33,248 nucleotides of DNA from Planctomycetaceae bacterium (GCA_018694455.1 JABHNP010000069.1:1-33248), one strand, 5' to 3'. Shown: positions 15,861 to 24,723, counted from the first letter of the stretch. Made by a program: numbers and translations. Notes: generated from the letters alone by a model not told the origin.

Positions 15861-16904
15861 TTACGAGAATGGCTGTGGGGCCACAGGCTGTCCGCCGTTA
15901 TTGGCACTCTGGTCAGCAGCAAAAATCACTTCAAAGGTTCTGGCTGCATCAGAAAAACTTGTCAGAGGCATTTCCTCACCGCGATCAAGTGCATTAAAAA
16001 ACGCTTGGAACTGAGTCTGATACGGATGATCACTCACATCACCAGAGTCACACATCTTCATTGTCAATCGATGCCAGGCATTCCGTTCCTTGGATAGCTT
16101 CATCGAGGTAAAACGATCATCTAAAACGCTTCCCTCACTTCCAACAAGATGCGTATGGAAATAGTAAGGCTGCAAACAATCAACAATAGCTGCTGTCTTC
16201 CCCAGAGCACCGTTTGCAAATTTTACAAGCGTCACGCTCGATGTGTCGTATTCATATGAATCGAATGTTGGACTCGTTGTTTTCGTGCTCATGCTCGTAA
16301 CACTTTCAACTGCTTGATCTCCCATCATCATGAGGAGCGCATCGAGAGCATGACAACCAGCCGTTAAAAGAGCGCTTCCACCATTACTTTTCCCCGTATT
16401 CCAACGGAACTGACCATACCAAGGCCCGATGCCATGGTAGTAATCAATTTCGCCGTAATGCAGCTGCCCAAGCAATCCGTTCTCAAGCAACTCTTTCGTG
16501 ACCTGCAGTTGTTCAGAATATCGAAGTTCAAAACAGACACAGCCAAAAACACTGTTTGTTTTTACCGCCTTTAGAATGCTGGCTACTTCTTCAGGCGAGT
16601 TCGCCATGGGCTTTTCAAGAATAATATGTTTTTTGGCGTCTGCTGCAGCAATGGCTTGCTCGGCATGTTTACTTGGCAGACCGGTAATGTCGATGACATC
16701 AATTGATGAATCAGCAAGCATGGAATGCAGGTCTTGAAAAACACTGATAGGGCCACCGTGTTGAGCGGTCAACTCGGCAGCATCAAGTTCACGTGTTGAA
16801 CAAACAGCTGTAACCTGACCTTGGTCGGTAGCATTTATTGCCTCAATATGAGCTGTTGCCGCCCAGCCGTACCCAACAACACCAACATTATACTTTTTTG
16901 CCAT
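15861..16904 (-). CDS. Gfo/Idh/MocA-family oxidoreductase (canonical EKP type)
   Basis: The start at the ATG at 16904 gives 347 residues. It is preceded by GGGAGAA and begins directly with the Rossmann strand (YNVGVVGYGWAATAH). The EKP motif is intact (Glu97, Lys98, Pro99 in LEKPMA), and the family histidine appears in TAGCHALDAL (His185). It should use NAD(P) to oxidise or reduce a sugar or sugar derivative in the cytoplasm. It is third in a minus-strand group after a beta-hydroxyacid dehydrogenase and a DUF1080 protein. The DUF1080 pairing suggests 3-keto-glycoside chemistry, but substrate specificity cannot be read from the sequence. It is distinct from the atypical paralogue at 9482-10624. 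Confidence 0.92.
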   Translation of the reverse strand: MAKKYNVGVVGYGWAATAHIEAINATDQGQVTAVCSTRELDAAELTAQHGGPISVFQDLHSMLADSSIDVIDITGLPSKHAEQAIAAADAKKHIILEKPMANSPEEVASILKAVKTNSVFGCVCFELRYSEQLQVTKELLENGLLGQLHYGEIDYYHGIGPWYGQFRWNTGKSNGGSALLTAGCHALDALLMMMGDQAVESVTSMSTKTTSPTFDSYEYDTSSVTLVKFANGALGKTAAIVDCLQPYYFHTHLVGSEGSVLDDRFTSMKLSKERNAWHRLTMKMCDSGDVSDHPYQTQFQAFFNALDRGEEMPLTSFSDAARTFEVIFAADQSANNGGQPVAPQPFS

Positions 16905-16979
16905 GAACGAAATTCTCCCTAGGGTTTCAGCGACAGTCTTCACCATACGAGGCAGAAACTCAAGAGCGATAAGATCGCC

Positions 16980-17636
16980 CTAGGGCAATTCTTCAATCAT
17001 CAGGTCTTTGAATTGTACTTCTGCTACGCCGTTCCCATGGATTTGTAAACCAATAATTCCGTCACTTGGTAAGCCCGATTCAACCTCTATATAGTCGACA
17101 GTCTGTATGCCATCGACCCACAATTCAATGTGATTGCCTCTTGCTCGAATCCGGTAGTCGTGCCATTCATCTCTACGAGAGTTTCTCTCGAGGAATGATT
17201 TGGGAGGCCGCGCAAGAAACTTTTTACGTCTGGATTCATCATACAAAGCCCCATCGTGACCAGCGCCAAAGTCAGCCTGATACCCAGCCACCTCATGACT
17301 GCCACGAATTCTTTCACTCCGAAACTGAACACCCGAGTTGATGAACCCTTTGGTACCACTGAGTTTTATACGGAGACTCAAATCAAAATTTGCATAGCGA
17401 TTTATCGTACAGAGAAAATTATTTTTCTCTTGTTTCTTTGATAAAGAACCACCAACAATTTCCTTATTTTCTATACGCCATACGTCATTGATATCGCCTT
17501 CCCATCCATCAAAATTTCCCCCATTAAAAAGGCTGTCTGCAGCGAGCCCAGGAACAACGACCACAGCACAAACAAAAGCATACAGAGAACGAGTGATCCT
17601 GAACCTACAATGGTGCCTGTGAGAATTTCTGACCAT
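16980..17636 (-). CDS. DUF1080 (3-keto-disaccharide hydrolase) domain protein, secreted
   Basis: The protein of 218 residues has a signal peptide (ITRSLYAFVCAVVVVPGLAA) and one DUF1080 domain, a concanavalin-like beta-sandwich. Typical motifs are WRIENKEIVGGS, FLCTINRYANFDLSLRIKL, SGVQFRSE, EWHDYRIRARGNHIELWVDG and IGLQIHGNGVAEVQFKDL. Some members of this family act on 3-keto-glycosides formed by Gfo/Idh/MocA dehydrogenases; many planctomycete members are untested. The start lies 2 bases after the preceding stop and is preceded by GAGGAG at about ten bases. A five-base-pair hairpin (16966-16978) directly follows its stop, before the oxidoreductase gene. Confidence 0.9.
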   Translation of the reverse strand: MVRNSHRHHCRFRITRSLYAFVCAVVVVPGLAADSLFNGGNFDGWEGDINDVWRIENKEIVGGSLSKKQEKNNFLCTINRYANFDLSLRIKLSGTKGFINSGVQFRSERIRGSHEVAGYQADFGAGHDGALYDESRRKKFLARPPKSFLERNSRRDEWHDYRIRARGNHIELWVDGIQTVDYIEVESGLPSDGIIGLQIHGNGVAEVQFKDLMIEELP

Positions 17637-17638
17637 TG

Positions 17639-18544
17639 CTAACCCGCTCCTCTGTTAGTCTCATAGTGATAAAAAAGCACCTGCGTGCCAGCCTCACCGT
17701 AGCCTTGTTTCCCTAATAATTCATACAGTTTCTGAGCAACTTCAAGACCGGGAAGACGTAGCCCTTGAAGATCTGCTTCTTCCTGAGCAAGGCGAATGTC
17801 TTTTACAAGATGACGTACAAGAAAACCAGGTTCGAAATCTTCATTGAGCGCGCGTGGAGCCAGGTTTGTTAGGCCCCAACTACCCGCAGCGCCACCACGT
17901 ATCACATCCTGAACTACTAATGGATCCAGGCTGCTGGCTTTTGCCACAGCAAGAGCCTCACACCAGGCCACCATACCAATTGCCACTGCGACTTGATTCG
18001 ATAGCTTACACCGCTGACCACTACCCGCAGGACCGAGACGTGTGACTGATTGGCCCATAAGCTTCAAAAGTGGCAATCCCCGATGAAACGCCTCGTCGCC
18101 TCCACCAACCATGACGACAAGACTTCTGTTTCGTGCACCTACATCACCACCAGAGACCGGTGCATCGAGGGCTTCTATATTCCGCTCTCTTGCTGCAATT
18201 GAAATACGCTCTGCCAGACGAGGACTCGAAGTTGTCATGTCGACAAGAAGACTCCCTGACTTTGCAGCTTCAATGACACCCCCACCAGCCGTCTTCCCAA
18301 AATACACCTGCTCAACGTCTGATGGGAGGCCAAGCATCGTGATCACCACATCAGTAGCATTGGCTGCTGATTCAGGCGTATCATGCCATATTGCTCCCCG
18401 CTCGAGTAACGCCTCGGCTTTCTCACGAGTTCGATTGTGAACATGAAGTGGATGACCATTCGTAATCAAATGCTTCGCCATACTGGAACCCATAATGCCG
18501 GTTCCAATAAAAGCGATCGAACAAGGTGACAATGGCATCAGCAT
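17639..18544 (-). CDS. Beta-hydroxyacid dehydrogenase (3-hydroxyisobutyrate / tartronate-semialdehyde reductase family)
   Basis: This 301-residue NAD(P)-dependent enzyme has the family's four signatures. These are IAFIGTGIMGSSMAKHL (dinucleotide binding, residues 10-26), DAPVSGGDVGA (127-137, substrate binding), GPAGSGQRCKLSNQ with catalytic Lys180, and KDIRLAQEEA near the C-terminus. It should interconvert a beta-hydroxyacid and its semialdehyde in the cytoplasm; exact substrate is open (tartronate semialdehyde, 3-hydroxyisobutyrate or a sugar-acid fragment). It opens a three-gene minus-strand group with DUF1080 and Gfo/Idh/MocA genes and faces the FAH-family gene divergently across 60 bases. 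The Shine-Dalgarno is poor; a start two codons later is also possible. Confidence 0.92.
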   Translation of the reverse strand: MLMPLSPCSIAFIGTGIMGSSMAKHLITNGHPLHVHNRTREKAEALLERGAIWHDTPESAANATDVVITMLGLPSDVEQVYFGKTAGGGVIEAAKSGSLLVDMTTSSPRLAERISIAARERNIEALDAPVSGGDVGARNRSLVVMVGGGDEAFHRGLPLLKLMGQSVTRLGPAGSGQRCKLSNQVAVAIGMVAWCEALAVAKASSLDPLVVQDVIRGGAAGSWGLTNLAPRALNEDFEPGFLVRHLVKDIRLAQEEADLQGLRLPGLEVAQKLYELLGKQGYGEAGTQVLFYHYETNRGAG

Positions 18545-18604
18545 ATACTCATGAAGGCACGAATCTCATAGTTTCAGGCATGATACATCAAAGTGAAATG
18601 ACAC
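18545..18604. promoter_or_regulatory. Short divergent promoter region
   Basis: Only 60 bases separate two divergent start codons, so the two promoters must overlap each other or the coding sequences. TTTCA/TGAAA forms a weak inverted repeat. No clear -10/-35 boxes were found. Confidence 0.35.
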
Positions 18605-19426
18605 ATGAAAATTATTCGTTTTTTAAAACAAAACCAAGAAGCTTTCGGAAGCCTACACGACGACAACCGCGTCACACTTCTCGAGGGAGATGTCGCATCT
18701 GGTTTTTCTGACACCGGCACACTAGTAACAGTTGAAAAAATCTTGGCACCAATTTTTCCAACCGATATTCTTTGTATTGGGCTTAACTACAAACGACATG
18801 CTGCTGAAACTGGTGTTGCACTACCGAACCATCCTATTCTTTTTCTTAAAAATACTGGCTCAATTCAGCACCCCGGAGACCCAGTCATACTTCCACGAAA
18901 ACTGCGTAGTGAAAAAGTTGACTATGAATGTGAACTTGCAGTTGTTCTTGGGAAACGGTGCCACAACGTCAGTCGGAACGAAGCCTACCAACACATACTT
19001 GGATACACATGCGCCAATGACATCTCAGCTCGTGACTGGCAGAAAAACGGTGGCGGTGGACAATGGTGTCGAGGCAAGACATTTGCAACGTTTTGTCCAC
19101 TTGGACCCGTAATTACAACCTTGGAGGAAATTAAAGACCCAAACAAATTATCCCTTAAAACAATTCTCAACGGCCAGATCATGCAAGAAGGGAACACAGA
19201 TGACATGATTTTTGATATTCCCGCATTGATTGAGTTCTTATCAGCTAGCACGGTTCTAAATCCTGGGACAGTCATTCTTACAGGCACACCACATGGCGTG
19301 GGTTTCGCCCGAACCCCACCTGTGTATCTTCATCCTGGCGATAAGATTACCGTCGAGATAGAAGGCATCGGCCGTCTTACGAATCCCGTCATCGAAGAAA
19401 CCGGGCACGATGTTCAAGGAGACTAA
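18605..19426 (+). CDS. Fumarylacetoacetate hydrolase (FAH)-family protein
   Basis: The 273-residue protein has the C-terminal FAH fold: ILCIGLNYKRHAAETG, PILFLKNTGSIQHPGDPV, then metal ligands Glu108 and Glu110 in DYECELAVVLGK and Asp139 in CANDISARDWQ. GTPHGVGFAR near the C-terminus is also typical. The family includes C-C bond hydrolases, isomerases and decarboxylases acting on diketo acids. In the non-phosphorylative pathways for fucose or rhamnose, a member cleaves a 2,4-diketo-3-deoxy sugar acid. Given the neighbouring hydroxyacid dehydrogenase and aldose epimerase, that type of role is plausible but unproven. Cytoplasmic, no signal peptide. Confidence 0.9.
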   Translation: MKIIRFLKQNQEAFGSLHDDNRVTLLEGDVASGFSDTGTLVTVEKILAPIFPTDILCIGLNYKRHAAETGVALPNHPILFLKNTGSIQHPGDPVILPRKLRSEKVDYECELAVVLGKRCHNVSRNEAYQHILGYTCANDISARDWQKNGGGGQWCRGKTFATFCPLGPVITTLEEIKDPNKLSLKTILNGQIMQEGNTDDMIFDIPALIEFLSASTVLNPGTVILTGTPHGVGFARTPPVYLHPGDKITVEIEGIGRLTNPVIEETGHDVQGD

Positions 19427-19610
19427 AGTGTATCGCTCGCAGATAACGAATCGACCTGTTTATACTACTGTTGAGCTCCCAGATTATGACCTCGGGGGGA
19501 GAGGCCTATATGGCCCAATTGAAAATGAATGAACACCACGCAATTGTTGTGGTCTCCTAAAGCCTTCTCATTTCTCTTTTTTGACATTTGTTATTCATGG
19601 AACTGAACGC
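19427..19610 (+). other. Intergenic region between FAH-family and aldose epimerase genes
   Basis: The 184 bases contain ACCAC-GCAATTGTT-GTGGT (19535-19553), a five-base-pair hairpin with a palindromic CAATTG in the loop. A pyrimidine-rich stretch ending in six Ts (about 19577-19582) lies some 25 bases beyond it, too far for a standard intrinsic terminator. The region may hold a separate promoter for the epimerase. Confidence 0.35.
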
Positions 19611-20723
19611 ATGGCCAAGAAAATGACCGCACCCACCATTCGCCCATTCGGAAAACTTCCTGACGGACGAGAAGTCAGCCTGTTTACCTTAGAAGCTCCC
19701 GGAGGATGGAAAGCAACAATCACAAACTACGGGGCAATTGTGACAAGCTTTTGTGTTCCTCAAAAACAGGATGAGACAGTCGACGTTGTGCTTGGATTTG
19801 AATCTCTTGATGGCTATCTCAATGGCCATCCATATTTTGGTGCAACATGTGGCCGTGTCGGTAACCGAATCGCAGATGGGCTTTTTTCGATACATGAAAA
19901 GTCGTACAAGGTTGCTCAAAACAACGGCCAAAACCACCTTCATGGTGGTATCATCGGATTTGACAAACAACTCTGGAAAGCAACACCACGAGTTTCAGAA
20001 AAAGGCTCAGTTCTCGATCTTGAACTCTCATCACCAGATGGAGATGAGGGATATCCTGGAACGCTTCACTCAAAAGTAATCTACACGCTTACTCCAGATG
20101 GTGAACTATGGGTCGAAATGGAGTCGACCACAGATGCTCCAACTATTGTGAATCTCGTGCATCATACGTATTGGAATATTGCTGGCCAAGCAACAAATAG
20201 CATTGAGAACCACACGCTTACGGCACACGCTGATCGATATCTTCCACTCGATTCAGGCGGCATACCGACAGGAATAATTCGTGACGTTGATGGCACTCCT
20301 TTCGACTTTCGTCTTTCGACTGATAATCAATCTAATCTTGGAGAGGTGATCCTGGCCCTTACTCCGTCACCGGAAGGGGCCGAAAAAGGAGGTGTTGACC
20401 ATTGTCTAGTAATCAACAACTGGAAACCTGACGGGGCACTTCGGCCGGCGGTCACGCTCACTGATCCGACCAGTGGAAGAAGCCTTGAAATCTGTACCGA
20501 TCAACCCGGCATTCAAGTCTATACAGGCAATTATCTTGACTCATCACTCAAAGGGAAATCTGGGATCACCTACAAACAGCACGCGGCCATCTGCCTTGAG
20601 ACCGAATGTTTTCCAGACGCCATCAATCAAACGGAATGGCATGGAAAATGGCCATCTGGTCGTCTGAATCCTGGTGAAACCTATAAGCACACTATGGTGC
20701 ATCGGTTTACCACCGGACACTAG
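19611..20723 (+). CDS. galM: Aldose 1-epimerase
   Basis: GalM converts the alpha and beta anomers of aldoses. The 370-residue product shows the family's active-site set: NHLHGG (108-113, His111), VHHTYWNIAG with His185, VDHC (Asp264) and the general base Glu330 in CLETECFPDAINQ. GRVGNRIADG (81-90) is also typical. I chose the ATG at 19611; a TTG ten codons upstream extends the frame but adds nothing conserved. No signal peptide is evident, so cytoplasmic mutarotation of an imported or released sugar is likely. Its TAG stop is shared in a CTAG with the stop of the convergent esterase gene. Confidence 0.95.
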   Translation: MAKKMTAPTIRPFGKLPDGREVSLFTLEAPGGWKATITNYGAIVTSFCVPQKQDETVDVVLGFESLDGYLNGHPYFGATCGRVGNRIADGLFSIHEKSYKVAQNNGQNHLHGGIIGFDKQLWKATPRVSEKGSVLDLELSSPDGDEGYPGTLHSKVIYTLTPDGELWVEMESTTDAPTIVNLVHHTYWNIAGQATNSIENHTLTAHADRYLPLDSGGIPTGIIRDVDGTPFDFRLSTDNQSNLGEVILALTPSPEGAEKGGVDHCLVINNWKPDGALRPAVTLTDPTSGRSLEICTDQPGIQVYTGNYLDSSLKGKSGITYKQHAAICLETECFPDAINQTEWHGKWPSGRLNPGETYKHTMVHRFTTGH

Positions 20724-21607
20724 TTCGATCGAGGCCCTGCTAGATAACCCATTGAATCCATCCACTCGATTACTCGGTGGGGCCATGCATCAACAGGCAA
20801 GTCCTTCTTTTTCATTCCAAAACCATGCCCGCCCTTTGCGTACACGTGCACCTCACAAGGAATATCGTGCTTCTTGTACTCAACAGCAAGAAGGAAACTG
20901 CCACTCGCTGTCCAAGGATCATCTGCAGCATGAACGAGACACAGTGGTGGTGACGTATCTTTTACAGTGATATCCGAGAGCAGCGGCCCCTCAGTACCAC
21001 GCTCAACGAGATAGGCTGGATAAACAGGAATCGCGAAGCTCGGTATTGAATTTTTCACATCCAATTTTTCATCCATTGGGTACGTATGTTCGCTTCCATG
21101 CAAGCATGTCATAACAGTGAGATTCCCTCCTGCAGAAAAACCAAGCATCCCAATGCGACCTGAATCGACCCCCCATTCTTCTGCGTGATGATGAATTATT
21201 CCGAGCGCTCGTTGCGCATCCTGGAGAGCACATTCCTGTGGCGATGGCACACGGTACTTTAAAAGAACAGCCGTCACTCCGTGTTCAGTGAGAAACTCAC
21301 AAACATCTGTACCCTCATGCTCATAGGCTAAAATCTTGTAGCCGCCGCCAGGGCAAACGAGCACTGCCGCACCGTTTGGATTGTCTGGACGGTACACCGT
21401 CATTTGTGGCCGAGTCACATTGGTAATCCGCAAAATCCCATTCTTGTTTGTCCGCACTTCCTCAGAAGGCTCCGCCTTCTGCTCGGAAGCCGGAACACCA
21501 TCTGGCCAAAGATCGAGCACAAGCGGCTCTGCTGTAAGACGAGATGACACTCCGAAGAGTATCGTGATACAAAAAAAATACAGCAGACAGGTCCTGCAAA
21601 CGAGCAT
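20720..21607 (-). CDS. Secreted alpha/beta-hydrolase (acetyl-xylan-esterase-like)
   Basis: This 295-residue alpha/beta-hydrolase has a signal peptide (LLYFFCITILFGVSSRLTA), an oxyanion-hole motif PGGGY (86-90), the nucleophile Ser158 in GFSAGGN, an acid at Asp230 (HAADDPW) and His261 in GGHGFG. It resembles the BD-FAE/acetyl esterase group found with glycan-degrading genes, so de-acylation of a polysaccharide outside the cytoplasm is the likely job. I place the start at the ATG at 21607 with AAGG ten bases upstream; a GTG three codons earlier lies too close to that site. It follows a sulfatase gene, with which it may be co-transcribed. Confidence 0.9.
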   Translation of the reverse strand: MLVCRTCLLYFFCITILFGVSSRLTAEPLVLDLWPDGVPASEQKAEPSEEVRTNKNGILRITNVTRPQMTVYRPDNPNGAAVLVCPGGGYKILAYEHEGTDVCEFLTEHGVTAVLLKYRVPSPQECALQDAQRALGIIHHHAEEWGVDSGRIGMLGFSAGGNLTVMTCLHGSEHTYPMDEKLDVKNSIPSFAIPVYPAYLVERGTEGPLLSDITVKDTSPPLCLVHAADDPWTASGSFLLAVEYKKHDIPCEVHVYAKGGHGFGMKKKDLPVDAWPHRVIEWMDSMGYLAGPRSN

Positions 21608-21655
21608 GTTTTTCACACCTTTTAAAACAAAATAAGCACCAGACGTCCGAGGAAG

Positions 21656-23191
21656 CTACGACTTTTGCTTACTCTTCTGGTTCTTCTTTCGACCACGCCT
21701 CGGGGGGTCGACGGCCGGCACCTTGAGTTCTTTTCGTAATCTATCAAGCTCTGCATGCAATTCTTTTTGTGCTTTTGCATGCTCAGGTTGATCATAAACA
21801 TTCTTCAGTTCCTGTGCATCCTGCTCACGGTCAATCAAGGTCCAATAATCCATATCAGGCTCATAGAAATGAAAAAGCTTATATCGGTCCGTGACGACAC
21901 CGTAGTGTTTTCGAACACTATGAGCTCCTGGGAATTCATAATAGTGATAATAAAAGCTTTTTCGCCAATCGCTCGGACGTTGGCCTGCCAATAACAGAGC
22001 AAGGCTCTTTCCATGCATATCGGAAGGAATGGATTGGCCAGCAGACTCAAGAAATGTTTCTGGGAAGTCAAGAATCGAAACAATTGCATCTGACGTCGTG
22101 CCTGGTTGCGTAACGCCTGGCCACCGCACAATACAAGGCGTCGTGAGCGACTCTTCATAAATCCACCGCTTATCAAACCAGCCATGTTCACCAAGATAAA
22201 AGCCTTGGTCCGATGAAAACAAGACCATGGTATTTTCACTCAGTCCTGCTGAATCAAGATAATCAAGGAGCTTTCCAACAGCCTCGTCAACAGCTTTTAC
22301 ACAACCAAGGTAGTCATGCATGTACCTTTGGTATCGCCATTTCACGAGATCTTTTCCTGTGAGATTCTGTTTACGAAACGCATTATTGAGAGGCCCATAG
22401 TATGCGTCCCAGTCCTTTTTTTGAGCATCTGAAATGGTTCGTGGTGGTTCCAGTTTTGCATCAAGTGGACGAAATGTTTTTTCGAGCGTCATATCTTGTT
22501 CATGCTCGGCTCGACCACGACCTGAATAGTCGTCAAATAGTGTTTCAGGTTCTGGAAAAATACGGCCACCATTCCAACCAAGATGCCGCAAGGCTGGTGA
22601 CCATTCACGGTGAGGGGCTTTATGTTGAGACATGAGAAGAAATGGCTTGGATCGATCTACACCTTCCAACCAATCGATTGATAAGTCAGAAACAATATCC
22701 GTGACGTATCCTTCATGCTGAAGCGGCTCACCATTCCTGATCATTTTCGGATTAAAGTATGATCCCTGACCAGGCAAAATGTGCCAATGATCAAAACCGG
22801 TTGGGTTACTCTTAAGATGCCACTTCCCAATCATGGCTGTTTGATAGCCAGCCGTTTGCAGCATTTTTGAAAACGTGGGCTGTGATCCATCGAACTCATC
22901 CCCGTTACAACAAAAACCATTCACATGAGCGTATTTACCAGTCAAGATTGCAGCTCGACTCGGACCACAAATCGAATTTGGCACCATGCAACGACGAAAA
23001 AGCATGCCTTCTTGAGCGAGCCGATCAATATTCGGGGTTTCGAGTAATTTAAGGGGATGACCGTAACAACTCAGTGCCTGGTTCGTGAGATCATCACAGA
23101 AAATCATCACAATATTAGGAGGTTGCTTCGCTTCAACAGCCACACAACAAAAGCAAACAAAGAGACAACAGAAAACAAGAAACCTGTTCAT
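21656..23191 (-). CDS. Sulfatase (N-acetylglucosamine-6-sulfatase-like)
   Basis: The 511-residue type I sulfatase has formylglycine motif CGPSR with Cys75, FCDDL (metal ligands, 32-35), GKWHL (122-126), SQHKAPH and SSDQGFYLGEHGWFDKRW. The SDQGFYLGEHGWFDKR form, NSICGPSRAAILTGKYAHVNG and the arrangement before IVRWPG resemble glucosamine-6-sulfatase relatives more than GALNS. A signal peptide with five cysteines (residues 8-16) starts the protein. The C-terminus is a lysine/arginine-rich tail (RRGRKKNQKSKQKS). GAGGGGG just upstream of the ATG is a good ribosome-binding site. Predicted role is removing sulfate from a glycan outside the cytoplasm; positional specificity is an inference. Confidence 0.94.
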   Translation of the reverse strand: MNRFLVFCCLFVCFCCVAVEAKQPPNIVMIFCDDLTNQALSCYGHPLKLLETPNIDRLAQEGMLFRRCMVPNSICGPSRAAILTGKYAHVNGFCCNGDEFDGSQPTFSKMLQTAGYQTAMIGKWHLKSNPTGFDHWHILPGQGSYFNPKMIRNGEPLQHEGYVTDIVSDLSIDWLEGVDRSKPFLLMSQHKAPHREWSPALRHLGWNGGRIFPEPETLFDDYSGRGRAEHEQDMTLEKTFRPLDAKLEPPRTISDAQKKDWDAYYGPLNNAFRKQNLTGKDLVKWRYQRYMHDYLGCVKAVDEAVGKLLDYLDSAGLSENTMVLFSSDQGFYLGEHGWFDKRWIYEESLTTPCIVRWPGVTQPGTTSDAIVSILDFPETFLESAGQSIPSDMHGKSLALLLAGQRPSDWRKSFYYHYYEFPGAHSVRKHYGVVTDRYKLFHFYEPDMDYWTLIDREQDAQELKNVYDQPEHAKAQKELHAELDRLRKELKVPAVDPPRRGRKKNQKSKQKS

Positions 23192-23325
23192 AAAACCCCC
23201 TCGTAATCAGAAAACAGCACAGCTTTTATTAGCACATCATAATCTGACAATAGTTGTACCAGATACAACCTTTCATGTCGTAAGACCTCTACCCTTACGA
23301 GGGAATCGACACGACACAATGTCGA
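23192..23325 (-). other. Structured spacer between two sulfatase genes
   Basis: Three perfect inverted repeats lie in or at the edge of this 134-base gap: AATCGACA/TGTCGATT (23304-23327, eight pairs, loop of eight, running into the upstream sulfatase's stop codon), CGTAAG/CTTACG (23279-23299) and GTTGTA/TACAAC (23253-23269). No T-run follows them on the minus strand. They could form terminator-like, RNA-processing or attenuation structures before the next sulfatase. Confidence 0.45.
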
Positions 23326-24723
23326 TTATTCCTGCTGGTCATCCATGGCCATTGGCTGCTGCCACGGAACCTTCGCCGCCACCTGAACGTGATGACGCAG
23401 TTTCTCTGTCAAGTCCTTCACGATCGATCGATGGCTATCACTCACGTCACTCGATTCAAGAGGGTCATCGTCTAAATTAAATAGCTGGTAGTTTTCAAAA
23501 GGTGTGTTTTGAAGCAATTTCCATGGCCCGTGTCGCACGGCATAGTAGTCCTGCCCCTGATAGAGCTGGCCTCCTTCTCGCCGCACCCAGAAAAGAGTTC
23601 GGTCGAATGACTGCCGCTTCCCAAGTAACGTTGGCAGAATAGATACCCCATCGATCTCATGCTTGATGGTCGCACCAGCAGCCTCACAGAATGTCGGGAA
23701 AAGGTCACTTGTCAATGCAACAAGATCACTTCGTGAACCTGGCGTAATGTGCCCAGGCCATACCGCACAAAACGGTACAGCGATACCGCCCTCATACATT
23801 TCTTGTTTGAAGCCTCGATGTGGGCCACAGTGTGCGTGACTTCCCTTATGGCCACCGTTGTCAGACGTAAAAACAATGAGTGTATTTTTAGCTTGGCCAG
23901 TTTTTTCCAAACAATCTACAACTCGACCAATTCCAGCATCGAGGTGTTCGACGAATGCGACTAACTTTGCCCGGATTGGATCTATTCCAGGCTCCCGCGA
24001 TAAAACTTTTTTGAGATATGCTTGAGGAGGTTGTACCGGTGTATGTGGCGCATTAAAAGCAAGGTAACAAAACCACGGCTGCACTTTCCCAGCCCGCGAC
24101 GTTATGTAATCGGCTGCCCAATCACTAAAAATATCGGTCGCATGCCCGTCTGGCCGAACATCAACCGTATTCAGTCGCATATAGTGCTGATCATGACGAG
24201 TATGAGTCAAATAGTCGTCCATCATGTCGCCAAGAAATCCATGGAAGTGATCGAACCCATGGTCTGTTGGACGAGATGGAGCCTCAAGCCCAAGGTGCCA
24301 TTTGCCAATAATAGCTGTGTGGTAGCCAACTGCTTTGAGCGGCTTTGGTAGGAGAATTGCATCCGGATTGAGGAATCCCCAGTTATTGTCAGGATTTGTG
24401 CGAATAACACCCGGAACTCCGACTTTATCTGGCACTATACCGGACAAAAAGGCTGCACGGGTTGGTGAACAGACAGGACAATTCGCATAAAAGTTATCGA
24501 ACCGCATTCCGGCGGCAATAAGCGAGTCTATTGCTGGAGTCTTCAAGTCCTTTGCACCGTATGCACCAACATCGCCCCATCCTTGATCATCAGTCAAAAT
24601 CATCAAGATGTTTGGGGCCGAATGAGTATTTTCGGTGGCGGCAGGGATTCTACCGACAGTAAACAACAACCCTACCACCACAAGAAAAGCATGGCACACC
24701 CGTCTCATAAATATATTTGACAT
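23326..24723 (-). CDS. Sulfatase (arylsulfatase / N-acetylgalactosamine-6-sulfatase-like)
   Basis: The ATG at 24723, with GGAG about five bases upstream, gives 465 residues; an ORF extension of ten codons upstream lacks support. A signal sequence (FLVVVGLLFTVGRIPAAT) precedes the mature enzyme. Motifs are LTDDQGWGD (43-51), CSPTR with Cys85 as formylglycine precursor, GKWHLG, FNAPHTP, TSDNGGHKGSH and the lysine in GFKQEMYEGG. This pattern matches the arylsulfatase A/GALNS group. Sulfate removal from a glycan in the periplasm or outside the cell is likely. The next gene downstream is a different sulfatase, which suggests that more than one sulfate position or residue is attacked. Confidence 0.94.
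   Translation of the reverse strand: MSNIFMRRVCHAFLVVVGLLFTVGRIPAATENTHSAPNILMILTDDQGWGDVGAYGAKDLKTPAIDSLIAAGMRFDNFYANCPVCSPTRAAFLSGIVPDKVGVPGVIRTNPDNNWGFLNPDAILLPKPLKAVGYHTAIIGKWHLGLEAPSRPTDHGFDHFHGFLGDMMDDYLTHTRHDQHYMRLNTVDVRPDGHATDIFSDWAADYITSRAGKVQPWFCYLAFNAPHTPVQPPQAYLKKVLSREPGIDPIRAKLVAFVEHLDAGIGRVVDCLEKTGQAKNTLIVFTSDNGGHKGSHAHCGPHRGFKQEMYEGGIAVPFCAVWPGHITPGSRSDLVALTSDLFPTFCEAAGATIKHEIDGVSILPTLLGKRQSFDRTLFWVRREGGQLYQGQDYYAVRHGPWKLLQNTPFENYQLFNLDDDPLESSDVSDSHRSIVKDLTEKLRHHVQVAAKVPWQQPMAMDDQQE

Noticed and set aside
15768..16097. 109-codon plus-strand open frame starting in the convergent gap
   Set aside because: Most of it is antisense to the Gfo/Idh/MocA gene, and no ribosome-binding site or conserved motif is seen.
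19581..19610. TTG start extending the aldose epimerase by ten codons
   Set aside because: The extension is not conserved-looking, and an ATG at 19611 fits the family's usual N-terminus better.
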